From contig OZ020254.1 in assembly GCA_963971285.1 (NCBI GenBank), positions 682,001 through 746,000 on the forward strand: a stretch of 64,000 bases of DNA. Reading direction: 5' to 3'. This DNA comes from Astropecten irregularis (Eukaryota; Echinodermata; Asteroidea; Paxillosida; Astropectinidae). Each line of letters opens with the position of its first letter. Within the stretch, counting starts at the first letter, position 1. The notes under the pieces were generated by a model. It did no database searches. It saw nothing but the letters and a program-made list of their open reading frames with translations, and was not told where the DNA came from. The position numbers and the translations under genes are program-made. Shown here piece after piece: positions 13,301 to 25,300 of this stretch.

Positions 13301-16300
13301 TTTATTCCAAGTTAGACTTTTTGATATGCTTTCCGCAAAAGTTCCAACTTCTTTAATGATACAAGTAATAAACTGCTGCAACTGCTCATCAGCCAAAATG
13401 ACCTGAAATATATCAAATGCTTGGAGTTAGGAGAGCCTGACGCGTTTCGATCCTAGCAGGATCTTTCTCAAAGGCTACAATCAAATTTTAACTTTAATTC
13501 AAGTTAACTTTAAACTTAAAATAAACCTCATTGACAGTGAAATTTCATTTTAGCTGCAAGTGGGAAGAAAACCAAACAAACAAACAAACAAAAGGATGTT
13601 TGAATTGAATTTCGATATTGGAAGCTGCGCAACGCCCCAGGGTAAAATGCGTTCCATTGTATACCTTTCCATTATTATTGGTCAAAAGTCTGATTCCCGA
13701 TTGTTCAATTTCCACAAGAAATTTTAATAACTGTCTTAACAGCAGCAATACACTGACACAAAGCAACAACTGTTTTCCTGGCAAACAATTTTTCCCCGGA
13801 AATTTGACAGTTTTCAGTCAAAAATATGATACCGGTCCGGACGTGTCCATATACATACACGGGAGCGAAGCGAGCCTTAGCCATCGTATTGTCAATATCA
13901 GTATAGCAAATGTTATTCTAAAACTCGTTCTAAAAAGCCTTTTCTTGAAGAAGAAGAATTGCCAATTGTGAAGTTCTCGTACGGTGACTCGCAAGTCTAA
14001 TAACTAGCGATTTCCGTAGCTTTGGTTCCGGAGAGTGAAGAAAAAAAATGAAAAGACAATGGATATCACGGGGTGATGGGGAAGCCATGTATCAATGAGA
14101 CAACTACACTGCGTCAATGCACCAACATTTTCTATTATTACCGGCCTGATATCAAATATTCTACACATTGACAGCTATGCTCGGTGATCCTCCCAAGCTA
14201 GCTGTGAAGACAACATTAATGTTTGATGTAACATGGCCTGGAAAGAGAGCGTATAGTTCGTGGAATGATACACAAGGCGCATATGGCTTCAAATTCAACG
14301 GCCATTGTGAACCCAAAGTGCCCTAGATGTAGGCCTGTACTCAACTGAATGCAAGCAGCCACGCGCAATGATTGTGGTCAATGTAAAAAACCAATTCATT
14401 CCCGAACTTGTTTGAGCGAAGCATTTTGTGTAATGAAATAAACTTGAGTGTCGGTGGAGTATATTTCGCTATGTTCCTTTGAAATCGCTACTTCCCCAAT
14501 TGTATTGTCTTAAAGAAAATCTAGATTTAGTTTGTAATAGTATCAACTATCAACTACATGTATTGGGTTCCTTGTTGAAGTGCGGCAGCACTACGTAAAA
14601 TATCGAAAACTCTGAAAGAAACGAATACATAAGTTCAGAAAAAAAGGCGCCAACACAAATAGATAAAGAAGCAAATAAAGTTATAACTTTTGAAACAGCC
14701 CCGTTTGTCCGGTCCATTGTAATTCTTCGAATGCTTTAAAATCCCTTCACTTAATTTCGTGAAGGGGAAAATTTTGGTAAAAACGAGAAGGTCGCCGAAG
14801 TGTGCCTGCAGCATGAAGATTGACACAATTTACAGAACAAAACAGAAGGCACATAATAAAAATGATGAAATGTTTCCAAATTGTTAGAATCCGTCACATT
14901 TACAGAAGAATAAAGGTATGTATGCTGTAATGTTTAAGTTAGTGCTCTGGTAAGTATAATAATGACCTTGGTAACATGTCATGATTGTTGCACACTGGCT
15001 TCGTTGACCTATTCTTTCACGATCATGTCGACCGCAACGATGATCCCCATGCGCCCGGGCGACTCGTGGCATTCGTCCCCCCGGATGATACTCCGAGTCG
15101 CGGCGGGTATAATTACGGCAAACACGGACTTGACTGGGGGATTTCGCCCGGGCCTATAAGCTCGCCCCGTTGAATCGTAGCCGCGTGTTGCGTGTGCGTG
15201 CGCGTCTCGCCAAGGAAATCATAATGACGTAACGCGTGCGATTGGTCTCCGAAGATTCGTTAACTGGTTTACCGGCCAATTTCTCGTTGGAATTGGACCC
15301 CAGAGAAAGCCGGGGACCATCTCCCGAGTATTGGTATTAGCGCGTCTCGCAAACGGTAATTGGCATGGCATTGCGAAGCGGCAAATTGAAATAGCTATCT
15401 ACGGTGCGTGAGCCTTGCCACGATGGCAGGGCTTGATGAACTACACGCCGGGCTTGTGACAATGATGATCAGCAGTTGGCAGAGTTTAGAAAGCTGGATG
15501 GTTGAATTTAATCTAGGCAAGAGCAGACGTTATGAACCTGAATTGTTTGCAAAACACTAATGTGACATGCTAATAATGACACGTGTAGGACAAAATGGCA
15601 CATCTCCCGCCAATGTCAATGTTAAACAATAACGGCAAGTTCGCCATAAAGATTTCTGTTAATAAAACGGTACCACTTAATGGAATTTTCTTTCAAACAT
15701 ATACTAAAATAATTTTTACCAGCTTTTAGTTTAAGATCCAAAGCAGAGAATCGCCAGTACTGAAATCTTTCGCTGCGACGCCTTCTGTTTAAACGTACTA
15801 GAGATGTAGGTTTTGGGAGTTCAGTTTATTAGCACTTAGAAGCAAGCCCCTCTACTTATCAGTACCACATCAAAGGACCTACATACACTTACAAAACTTA
15901 TCTTCCTAGTTTCTTACAAAGCAAACCTGATTCCCTCGAATTCTTAGAATGATTTTGCTGTTAGTCGCAAAGTATAAAGCAGATTTCCCACCATGAAAAA
16001 TCTCTCATCAAGTTATACTTTTTTGCGTCCTGAAAAGTTCTGGGTGACTACGATCCAGATTGATGTCTACCCCACACGAACTGTCTTGAACATTTCAAAC
16101 TACTCTGACGTGTCAAAGGGTAGGCCTATTGTTTCAAAATGAGTACGTGCGACGTCGGGAATAAAAAGGTCATCTTGGACAAATGTCACGCACGGATCAA
16201 TGAATTATAGCTTCGAATCACCATCTCGGTATTGTATCAATCAGTTGCTGGTCAATTATACACTGGACAGTGTTTAATTTCATGTGGAGAATTAGCTTAA

Positions 16301-16399
16301 TAACATTTCATGCCATGGATGAACCTTGCAACATTTCAACTTGCCAAAGATCCGACTTTCAAGAACTAATTTACTGTTGAGTGTCATAGTTTCAGACAG

Positions 16400-16443
<44 letters not shown>

Positions 16444-19400
16444 GCTGTTGTTGTTGTTGTTGTTGCTGCTGCTGTTGTTGTTGTTGTTGTTGTTGTTGTT
16501 CGTTCGTGTTGCTGTTCGTGTTGTTGTTGTCGTGTCGTTGTTGTTCATGTTGTTGTTCGTGTTGTTGTTGCTATTGTTGTTCGTGTTGTTGTTCGTGTTG
16601 TTGTTGCTATTGTTGTTCGTGTTGTTGTTCGTGTTGTTCGTGTTGTTGTTCTTGTTAATGTAATTGTCCACGTTGTTGTTGTTCTTTGCTGTAATTGCTG
16701 TGTTTATTGTGTTTTAATGCACATAAAAACAAAGTATTCTTGCAAGATCCACGGCTATTCTCGAAGCCCCTTTCATCCCTAATAAGCCGGCAACTGCCTT
16801 ACACCGTCGCACATTGCTATACTCCGAGCAAAGATTACATGAAGTTGTGACATATCCTTCGAGACATGCCCCAGCAATGTATAACCCAAAGCCCACCTTA
16901 GGCGAGATACATGCACATCTATACCCCGGGCAGGCCGAAGGGTTTTAGCGTGCGGTACCATGGCGCGACAGAGAAGAACGAGAGGGTGTAAAAGGCTCCC
17001 GTCATTCCTGATAACCCCCTAAGTATCTTGCCTAAGCGTTTAAACTGACAAAGCTGAGTAACAAAAAAGGGGAAAGGGAGAAAACCCTTATTGATTATCA
17101 GCTCATGGTTCGCAGGATGTAAAAAACTCCATCAACTCCGCACAAGAGCCAGTTGTGATAAGTGTCCATTTAAAAACCTCAAGTTGTTTAAAGGTGCAGG
17201 CTCGTCGATGCTCGACGGACAAAATTCGTGCCACGAAAAGTCACCTTTGCCCTTGCGGTTGCCAGCTCTTACAATCCCGGAGGGCGAGCGCCAGCTGGTC
17301 TAAAAATAACCCTGTACACGCGTATACACTATGCGTGCGTGCAGTATGCATTGTATTATATTGTACACGATTGATATTGCTGGACGACGCGATGGTTTAT
17401 GAAGTGGACCCATCCATGCCTGTACATGTACATTGTACATAATTATGTACGTAAACTACGTATAGGCCGTTGTGGTATCTGCCCTCGAATTGTCTGCGTT
17501 GTGGGATATTTCAGGGAGCAAGAAAAAATCACTCCGTTTGATAGATTTTAAAACAATTAATGAAATTTTCCATGCTGGCACGTCCACATTCCCGCAGTTT
17601 TTGTGAAAAAAAAATCGATTCAAATTTACCGATTGAAATCAGACCTAAAAGTAACCAACCACCACCCAGTCGGTACAGCCATGGAGGGTACAGCCACCGC
17701 CAAAGAGCAGCAGCAACATATGGACAATGACGAATTGCAGGAACAATATCCCAAAGTATTCATTATAACCCGACTTGTATGAAAAAAAATACAGCATTGT
17801 GTAATTCATTGCAGACCTATATTTTATGTGATATAGGGACTAATTTACCAAGTTTGAATTTCACTTTACTCGCAGTATACGAGCCCCCACGTTGATATTT
17901 TAGGCCTACGTCGTTATGGTCCTTTTTGTAGAAAGTGAGGTTTATAATAATAGTATATTAGAAGATAAATACAAGCTGATACACAGATACAGAGACTTGA
18001 AACTGAAAGTCACTTCTCATAAAATGAACTGTTTTTTTTACTGATAGCATTGAATATACAGTTCATGTACTGTAGTTGTGCACAGCACGCACTGTACATG
18101 TACATAATACACAAAACGAATGTCGCCTAGCGACTGTGGCGCTCTACGCGCACAGAGATTGGCCGAGCGCTGTGCGTATCTAGGTAAACAGTAAACAGTA
18201 TCTAGGTAAACAGTACGCGCGATGGTCCAATCAGAGAGATGTATTTGAATGACGCGGGCCCTGTCATGTCCGCGAACTTGACGAAGTGATTTCACTATGC
18301 ACACAATGTTTTGTTTACAAAGTATTCTTCAGCGGATTGATAGAAAGACGAGTCAAAGCTTGTTTCACTACACTGTATTACAATCATGTACATGTACAGT
18401 GTATATGGTACCAATTCACGTACACCTCACATAACCAGTTCAGCATGAATACGCGCCGTGACAAACGTCAGATTTTGAGAGATTTTCCTTAGGCCTAAAA
18501 TTCGTAAAATAAGATAGAAACAAACCTCAAAGACGTTCTAGAAAACCTCCTTTTTACCTAATTTCCTTACATTTCTTTGACATAATTGTCAACATAGTAA
18601 ATCGATCGTTGATACTTTTCCTATCCAAAAATGCAAAAATCGATGTTGGAGTAATTTTTGCCGATTCGGCAACTTCAGACGCCGATTACGCGATATCGAC
18701 AAATTGGGGAATTCATTTCGCTCCATTCACGGTGTCACTTGTCATTCAAAACCCTGTGCATTCCATAAACCCCAGTAAAGTTCAAGACTTTGAGTTTTTG
18801 TGGAAAAACATCAGCATTAGTAAAATAATAGTAATTTATGTCAAACTCGCACATGTAACAGATTCCCCTATCATATGGGGTTGGGTTAGGCTCTGCCTAC
18901 GATGACGACTGTAAAAAAATAATGCCTAATATTGTACTATTTGTCTTTTTACGTGTATTATTATACACCCCGAGTGCATGTACGCAATGCTACACGTGTG
19001 TCACGTTAACAGGGGGTGTAACGAGCCTTCCTAGAACAGCATAACAACATCGATAAAGCTACAGAGGGCGCTATTGTAAAAGTTGCTCTATTTTTTGACG
19101 AGCCTGCGCCTTTAACATCTAATTATATATCGATTCCAGTCCAGTGAAACCCGTCTTAAGCAAACGAGACCCGTAAACCCTCAATAGAGAAAGTGAGTAC
19201 GTGTAAATAATGCACCCCTCCACGGGTTCCGGGGCTCCAGGCGGGGTGAAGCCTACTTCTACACCGGGTGCTGAGCGATTGTAACGGCAGAGGACATACA
19301 ATCGCTCATGGTGCTAGATATTTACATGGCAACGTTCCAGACTATAATATACAAATCAAATACACTCTCATTTTCTCTATCGAAAAGCCATTTTTTGTTC

Positions 19401-22400
19401 AGATATCGAGCCCGTGTTACTGGAAACAAGGTTACAAGTAAATTGTTGAATGTGAACGGTTTTGCAGGTTTCAGTAACACTAACAATTGAGACTATGTGG
19501 ATCGGTTTGCGGAAACACCATGTAACAATCGTTCGTACTTTCACACTTCTATTTCATTCGCACGTCTCGTATTAAAGGTCTCAACGTTTCGACTAGCCTG
19601 CTCTAGTCATCATATTATTATTATTATTTCAACAATGTGCTCCCTTCTTACGGCTGCTAAAGTTCTGTACACAGAAAACATGTATATAACTGAGGTATAT
19701 AACTCAATCAGCAATGCTTATTATCTTTGTTGAAGTAAAGCAGAATACGGGAGGATTTTCAGGCGATACTGAGGCAACCATGGACGTCATACACCCCCAT
19801 CATTTGGATATAATTGACCGTAGACAGAGACATTATCTACCCACGAATTGCCATGGAAACAGAGACATCATCAGTTCCCTCTATATCGCGTCCTTGAGTT
19901 TAGTCCTTATCGAAGACTAGATCAAGCCCCATGATTTGTGTGTGACTACTGACATGACTACCGTATGACTGATCAAATCAAACAGTTCTATATCAATTTT
20001 GCAAATGCACAAAACGGCACAGTATAATAACGGGGAGGGGGGAAGTCAAACCGTGGGGATAAGCTGCAACAGTGCCGTGCATGCTTGTCCTTGGAATGTT
20101 TAAAGTCTAGATTTTCATAAATAGGTACCGATTTAATCATTCAATCTGGAATCAAATTAACCGTGGGCTCGGCCATGTGCTCGTCAAGGAATGACGGAGC
20201 AATGTCATCGCTTTTGATGGTTCTTGCATTTTGTTTCCAAAATCGGCAGGTTGACAAAATAACGTCGTACATGGTTAGTAATAATATCATTGTACCAACG
20301 TTTCTGAGTGCAATAATTAATATTATTTTTACAACTGTTAATTTTGAAAAGAAATATTGTTTCGGCGCAAACACATCACCAAGTGGAGATAAATCAGACA
20401 GGATAACTGAAGAGAATATTATAAGGAAGAAGATGAATCATTCTCTTACCTGTTTTGTCATGGAGTCAATGAGACGCACATACAAATCCTGCTCCGTTCT
20501 GGCGCCTAAATCACAGAGAACAAAAAAACGTGACACTTGGTTAGCTTTTCAAAATCAATGGAATAAACAACAAACTTTTGATGTATCAACTTTTCACGAC
20601 ATGTTCTTCGCCAGATCTCAAAGATTCATTAGGTTTTCATTGAGATAAATTACTTGATTAATTGGTTTTCAATTACTTAAAATAAATCAAAGATTTCTAA
20701 TTACTTCAAAACTCGTGTTCCAGCTTGAAATATTCTTAAATAAAGATTTGTTTGATATTTTTAAAGTTTATACTTGTTGATATGGGCTTGTTCAAATTAT
20801 AACACAAGATATATACGAAAGGTGTTAAGGAGATAATCCAATATTCAAATTTCTTAAGGGCTTAGATTTTAAGATCGATCGTGAAATTAAAGTTCTAATT
20901 GTATTAAAACTAGAATTTTGCACAGATTTAAGACTGACCAACAGCAAAAGGGGGCGTTTCCTTAGATCCATGTTCCGACGCCTTCCAAAAATATTATTTT
21001 TTCCTCTAAAACACTCTAAGAAATTGCACCTAATTGAATATTTAATTGTTTTCCATCTTCATATATGAATGCTGCAATCTCCTAATGGCAATTTGATCTC
21101 CATAATAAGTAGTAATGCGCCTCCTACATCATACATCAGACATGATAACGGAGTCAGTCATGCGATAAGTAAAATCCAATCTACCAAGCTGGGAACTCGC
21201 ACTTGGCGCACTTATTAAAATAAGGCCATATATTGCATTATTTTTGGGTTTGTGCGTTGCCATAATATTCGGTTTGATTGTGTGTGTGTATAATATACGG
21301 CGGGTTGGTTCAGCGCGCGGGCAGGACACACGGCCCGGGACTCGGGCCGGTCGAGAGCGGCTTGCCGCCCGGAGGCCATGCGATAGATACACGGTCGGAC
21401 GAATAAGCTCCCGGAGCGGTGAACGGCCTACCCCAAGTACAAAATATAATATCTATGAAATACAAAATATATTACAGAAATGATAACCGTAGGTTTCCCT
21501 CGCATTTTATACTAGTATGTAACCAACATACGAGACCTATAATAATGTCTCTACACCGTACTTAAAGACTGATGTACGTGTCCACTGTGGGGGAAACCCT
21601 GAATATGGTTGTATCAGTGTTGTGCTAATCCCATTTCAGCGGGAGATGGGGGCCCATTCGCCTGTAAATTGAATAACAAGCTCGGCATGGTCCTGGACTG
21701 ATTAGATTGGCTTGCAATGCACTGGGATGACAGTCCGAGTCCGAGGGATATCCCAAACCGAGACAGGCGGCAGGGAAGCCTCCATTTTTTTCTCGCTCTC
21801 TCTGGTAATTTGAAGGTTTATGTCTTCCTTCCCTTTTAGATCAGTTATTCACTTTTATAGGCCCACACAGTGGAAATATCGTCATCATTTCGATATTATG
21901 TAGAATGTCCCTTATTTTTTCATATCAAGAACAGCTTAATGCCTTGGGTTACTACATTTCCCAATATGCCAGATCTTTGAGCAATTTTGGTACAGATTCC
22001 ATGATTGCTATCAATAGTTATGTCTCGAAAATTAATTATACAACATATTTACACAAAACGAACACCTTGTGAACTGCCATGTTTTCAAATAATTCCGTCT
22101 TATAACTACACAGTACACAAAACGTATTTTCCGACAGAAAATGTGATAAATTATCGGAAATGAATTACATAATCACTGAAACCATGGAACTTCATTCGGT
22201 GTTCTGATTCATGTTCAATAACAAAATAACTCCAAAACATTCTTGAATTCAATAATCATAGTTCCTTTGGTCTCAATCAGGATTTCCTGATACGTTCTTA
22301 GTCACAATCCTGAGCAATATTTCCCATTGGGTCTTTGCGGTAGACAGCGTAAATGCTAATGTACCGGTTGGGACATTGGGGACAGCAACAACAACATAAG

Positions 22401-24009
22401 AAGAAATAGCAAAAACTAGAAATAACACATACCATTATTGTACAGCAGTTGTAATCTGTAGTGGATACCATTGTTGGTTTTTGTGCTATCCGGTTCCTGG
22501 AACAAACAAATGGGAACAGAGATCAGTGAGAAAGCATGACCAATTAACGAATCGAAGATTTTGTAATTCTGCAGTATTACGATGGAAATTAATTAGCAGA
22601 ATTGTGAGGGGAAAGGTGGTCTGTGTAATGTGTGTGTGCACGAGTAGTCATGGTGAATGTATACGTATATAATTATCGACATTGCCGATAGATGTGCTCT
22701 CAGCTGCTAGTAACCACGTACTGGAGATTTCAATATCAGACAAGGACGTATTCGCCGATCGAAAGATGAAAAAGCATCGACGCTGGACTAGAAATGAGGG
22801 CCTTGGACAGAACGAGGCGAATCATTTTTCATTATCTGTGCATGCAGTGTGTTGCAGCAACGTCTTATGCTGATCTTGGTGATCATAAACTAAACGGTTA
22901 CTATAGTGGTATTATTGTTAGCATGTTGTGCGGACCAGTACGCGTCCTGCGCAATGGATGCAATGACTTGTGCATTACAATATTCACGTAATAATGGTGG
23001 AACATTTAGTTTTACTCAGAAAAATTGATTTTTCTACAGTATCAAGCACGATCTACATGTTCACTTTAAACTAGAAACAACTTACAATGCGATAGCATGG
23101 TTAAGAAAAACAATCTACAATGTTGCTGTGGCTTGCTAATAATTATGATACTTTCTTTGCATGGATACTTTGAAGACATAGAGGAGAGACTTGACTCAAA
23201 CTTACCCGTTCTTTCTCGATGAAGTCGACGAATTGTGTCCGTTCTATCTCCACGGGTTGTCCAGCACGATCGTACAGAGCGATGACAAAATGGAAGAAGT
23301 TACTCTTTCGGAGATTACTAGGTGGTTGTTTCTCAAAATGAGCTCGGGCCAGCCCACATGAGCTACACGGCAAGACATGGTAGAAAGGAAGAAAACACCA
23401 CAACTTAGAAACAAAACACTCGGCCAGTCTACAACTTGCTTGTACTATTAGACACAGACTCAACACACACCACACACGCACGCCGGAGAGAAAAGTGCGG
23501 AAGGGAAAATTACCGAGTTTAAGTGACCTAAGTCGGGGGTCTTACCTCATTCGGTCCCAAGGACTTGGCATGGAGTCGCCAGGGTAAATTTGTTTTCCCT
23601 TTGGTAATCGGTTTGCGATAGTGCACGGGATCATCGTGGCTAAGAGACGGGCCGGCACGCGCGCTGTGCGCACGGTGAGCAACTGCCAGGCTACGTGCTC
23701 GGCACAACGGCGTGCTACTGAGGGAATTGACTAACTGAAGGGGAATGATGGTGACTGTGAAATCTGCGGTTCTCATCCCAGGAGTGGCATAGCAGTGCGG
23801 ATGAGTTGAAAGATAGTGGAAGATATAGAAAGGGGAATGGGAGGTGGGGGGATGAGCCGAACTAGAGAAGAAGTGGTAGTTTACCTGGACCCTTGTTCCA
23901 CCATGGTCGGCTGCATCCAACTGCGTATGGATCCTACTTGAGCAGTCCCCGAGGGCTCTTCTTTGAGGTTTGTCGTGCCTCTCGTGAGGGAGTCTTGGAT
24001 TCCGAACAT
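4278..24009 (-). CDS. EBF: COE/EBF transcription factor gene, 5' six coding exons (partial)
   Basis: This is the gene-level entry for a Collier/Olf/EBF transcription factor, a nuclear DNA-binding protein that acts in neural and mesodermal differentiation across animals. The spliced exons 24009-23885, 23362-23206, 22496-22433, 20505-20450, 8157-8084 and 4346-4278 total 545 nt, that is 181 codons plus two bases. All splice sites are GT-AG and every phase joins correctly. The product starts MFGIQ, has the N-terminal RSWMQ segment, then [67 protein letters not shown] and the zinc knuckle [14 protein letters not shown]. These are COE family signatures recalled from vertebrate EBF and fly Collier. 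The remaining exons (rest of the DNA-binding domain, IPT, HLH, transactivation domain) must lie left of position 1, because I find none between 1 and 4277. Invertebrates usually have one COE gene, so I do not assign it to a vertebrate paralogue. Confidence 0.96.
6480..7250. promoter_or_regulatory. CpG-richer block in COE intron 5 (candidate regulatory element)
   Basis: This segment is clearly richer in G, C and CpG than its AT-rich surroundings. It has GA/CT tracts and no coding domain. Such islands inside introns of developmental genes can be enhancers or alternative promoters. This is inference only. Confidence 0.25.
7700..8029 (-). mobile_element. TTAA-flanked MITE, copy 1
   Basis: The element begins TTAAAGGTATAATA and ends GTACTGTACCTTTAA. 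Inside are the family blocks AGCTCAATCGGACATCTGAG and TTTCTACCAGCACCATCTTC, which recur in reverse orientation at 42778-43131. TTAA at both ends fits a piggyBac-type target duplication. There is no coding capacity. Confidence 0.7.
8084..8157 (-). CDS. EBF: COE exon 5
   Basis: The exon has 74 nt and encodes [20 protein letters not shown] then EIMC plus two bases. It contributes the histidine and first cysteine of the COE zinc knuckle. The acceptor is TTTGCACAG|GCAATT and the donor is TGTGCAG|GTAAGC. It ends in phase 2, completing serine with the T of exon 6. Confidence 0.96.
10034..10180. mobile_element. Small inverted-repeat element (MITE-like)
   Basis: The left end GGTCAATTTCACCTAGCACT followed by AAGATCAATCTTAA is mirrored at the right by TTAAGATTAATCTTAA followed by GTTTTGTGAAATCC, imperfectly. 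The end resembles the CAATTTCA ends of the other MITEs in the window. It is non-coding. Confidence 0.5.
13364..13477 (-). repeat. Dispersed repeat with hammerhead-like hairpin, copy 1
   Basis: Read on the minus strand it contains CCTTTGAGAAA, then GATCCTGCTAGGATCGAAAC, then GCGTCAGGC. After this come CTCCTAACTCCAAGCATTTG and the tail GATGAGCAGTTGCAGCAGTT. Related copies occur at 28976-29042, 29381-29500, 36413-36530 and 60146-60262. The hairpin GATCCT-GCT-AGGATC followed by GAAAC is the shared core. Confidence 0.7.
14985..15420. promoter_or_regulatory. CpG-rich block in COE intron 4 (candidate regulatory element)
   Basis: There is an abrupt CpG-dense segment (for example GCGCCCGGGCGACTCG, GCGTGTGCGTGCGCGTC) inside AT-rich intron. 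The plus-strand ORF at 14985-15173 encodes 62 residues of protein-like composition but has no domain I recognise and no good acceptor, so it is not called as an exon. Confidence 0.25.
16401..16655. repeat. TTG/GTT trinucleotide microsatellite array
   Basis: About 255 bp of TTG repeats start nearly pure and become interrupted by CTG, TTCG and CTA variants. In translation it gives poly-Cys, poly-Leu or poly-Asn depending on frame, which explains the long ORFs here. It is intronic with respect to COE. Confidence 0.95.
19577..19623 (-). repeat. Hairpin module GATGA-stem-GAAAC (hammerhead-like)
   Basis: On the minus strand the sequence reads GATGACTAGAGCAGGCTAGT then CGAAACGTTGAGACC, preceded by an AAT microsatellite (19611-19635). 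The layout GATGA, short stem, GAAAC resembles a hammerhead ribozyme core. It differs in sequence from the GATCCT hairpin family elsewhere in the window. Confidence 0.4.
20450..20505 (-). CDS. EBF: COE exon 4
   Basis: The exon has 56 nt and encodes [18 protein letters not shown] after the split glycine. This matches the family sequence that follows the YNNG or YSNG loop. The acceptor is GATTTAG|GCGCC and the donor is AACAG|GTAAGAG. It ends in phase 0. An intron of about 12.3 kb follows. Confidence 0.95.
20506..22432 (-). other. COE intron 3
   Basis: This 1.9 kb intron is mostly AT-rich. It contains one CpG-dense patch (about 21290-21430) and a moderately GC stretch at 21600-21800 that includes CTGATTAGATTGG, a homeodomain-like TAAT-type context. 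I see no exon or mobile element. Confidence 0.7.
22433..22496 (-). CDS. EBF: COE exon 3
   Basis: The exon has 64 nt and encodes [20 protein letters not shown] plus N and one base. The [14 protein letters not shown] stretch is diagnostic for COE. The acceptor is TTCCAG|GAACCG and the donor is AATAATG|GTATGTG. It ends in phase 1, and the G joins GC of exon 4 to make glycine. Confidence 0.95.
22497..23205 (-). other. COE intron 2
   Basis: A 709-bp intron. Only short ORFs occur and I see no repeat or element in it. Confidence 0.75.
23206..23362 (-). CDS. EBF: COE exon 2, N-terminal DNA-binding domain
   Basis: This exon of 157 nt encodes [20 protein letters not shown] and onward through [20 protein letters not shown] to EKER. 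It is the most conserved start of the COE DNA-binding domain. The acceptor is GTGTAG|CTCATG and the donor is AACGG|GTAAG. It ends in phase 0. It is separated from exon 1 by a short intron of 522 bp. Confidence 0.96.
23363..23884 (-). other. COE intron 1
   Basis: A 522-bp intron with moderate GC. A donor-like CCGAATGAG|GTAAGA occurs near 23546 on the minus strand, but no matching coding exon follows the family sequence, so I treat it as a decoy. Confidence 0.7.
23885..24009 (-). CDS. EBF: COE exon 1, start codon
   Basis: The exon encodes 41 residues plus two bases. It begins [11 protein letters not shown] and ends near [13 protein letters not shown]. The start is chosen because MFGIQ is the usual COE N-terminus, followed by the KEEP and RSWMQ segments also seen in vertebrate EBF proteins. 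The donor reads TCCAG|GTAAAC. The exon ends in phase 2 (AG), which is completed by the C that opens exon 2 to give serine. This mutual fit fixes both splice sites. Confidence 0.93.
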
Positions 24010-25300
24010 GAACGACCACTTGGAGGTGTACCGTAGCCGAGCAAAAATGCAGCCAGGGAGAAACCAGTGGTCTCGTCCGGCGCCGGTGGGTTGCTATCAG
24101 TCGGTGTTAATATTAACACACACAAGCAGCATACACGCACACAAATCTGGTGTACTCAAGACTAGAGGGGGGCAAGGGATGAGAGATAATACTGGGAGAA
24201 GGGGGGAACTATCCAGGGGGATGATGGAGGGGTGTACAGAGAGCTCCGGCTGGCCAGGGCAAGCAGGTCAAGATACGTCGGTGTGAGGGCGCGTGGCTCC
24301 CGTCTGCTATAAGCTAGGCTGGATGGCTGGCTGGGCTGAGGCTCAGTAGAAGTAGAAGCTATCACTCCTGGGGTTGACTGACTCCAATACTTGACAGTGC
24401 ACGGCAGAGTTCACAGTGTGAGTGGGACACCTTGTGTTATCATCATCCGTCCGGCAAGTGGGGAATCGCAGCGGTAAGTGAGAAACTAGCGCGATCGTGA
24501 CGGGAAACTGGCACGTTTTACAAGCATCCCCCTGTCGCTTCGTCAGTGTTTTGGCCCGCACGAGCTACCGTACAGGTGCCAAGTATACTAATGGTGGGCT
24601 TGGTCGGTCAGGAGTCATAAGGTGCACTGATGAACTTGCTACCACCGGCGTGTGTATATATATGCACACACTGACCGAGAAAAAAATATATGTTTATTAT
24701 TAATACAATGATTCTATATAGTGCACGACCCAATGTGATGAACCGTCAGGCCAGTCATCAAAAAGTATGCAAGCAAGCGTCCGTGCACTGTGACTGTACG
24801 CCTATTATGTGTTCCTCACGTGAGTAACCAACTAACGCGTGTGTACGTACATACACTCACACACATCACACTTTGCAGCACTTCTTACTGGGTAGATCGA
24901 GAGAGGCTGGCTACTAACTCACAGATCGAAACGACTCAGCGCAGCGAGACTGACTTCTGGTGGGGTTTTTTGCTCTCTCGGGGTCGCCTTTTGTTCCCCG
25001 TCAAGTGCTGGTCGTTGAGCGTACGTACGCAGTGCTACGTACCGCCCTCCCAGAGGACATGATTCCCCGTAGGCCGCCCGCTGCGGTCCCACATGGGCCC
25101 TGCCTCAGGAGCACACGACAGCGAATCAGCACTGCAAACCACGCCTACTCCTGACCATATTTGGTGGCACGGTATGCATGGAATGCCCGCTGTGACCAAT
25201 CGGAGGGGTGAATCTGCGCTGGTCTTTTTTCCTATATTATTCATTTCTGATCAATTTCACTGGAGACGGAAAGTAGGTGTCTTCATGCCATAGCGGTCGA
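24010..25300 (-). promoter_or_regulatory. Presumed COE 5'UTR and promoter region
   Basis: This is the sequence directly upstream of the COE start codon. It is richer in GC and CpG than the intergenic average. Visible elements are a TATATATATGCACAC stretch (about 24655) and a CCAAT box in GACCAATCGGAG (about 25194-25205). The transcription start is not determinable by eye. Further noncoding 5' exons are possible. Confidence 0.4.

Larger units (their letters stand above)
8158..20449 (-). other. COE intron 4 (12.3 kb)
   Basis: This very long intron has no convincing nested gene. Visible items are a MITE-like inverted repeat (about 10034-10180), a hammerhead-like dispersed repeat (13364-13477), a CpG-rich block (about 14990-15420), a large TTG trinucleotide array (16401-16655), a short duplicated TCTAGGTAAACAGTA motif near 18178-18215, and a second hairpin module (19577-19623). 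The rest is AT-rich sequence with only short ORFs. Long introns at the 5' half of developmental genes often hold enhancers; none can be proved here. Confidence 0.75.

Noticed and set aside
14985-15173. 62-codon ORF in the CpG-rich block of COE intron 4
   Set aside because: The composition is protein-like but there is no acceptor or donor and no family resemblance.
16326-16671. Poly-Cys, poly-Leu and poly-Asn ORFs
   Set aside because: They are products of the TTG microsatellite and carry no other coding feature.
23528-24019. Minus-strand ORF of 163 codons overlapping COE exon 1
   Set aside because: It is in a different frame from the MFGIQ exon and reads through intron 1. The donor-like site near 23546 has no conserved exon attached.
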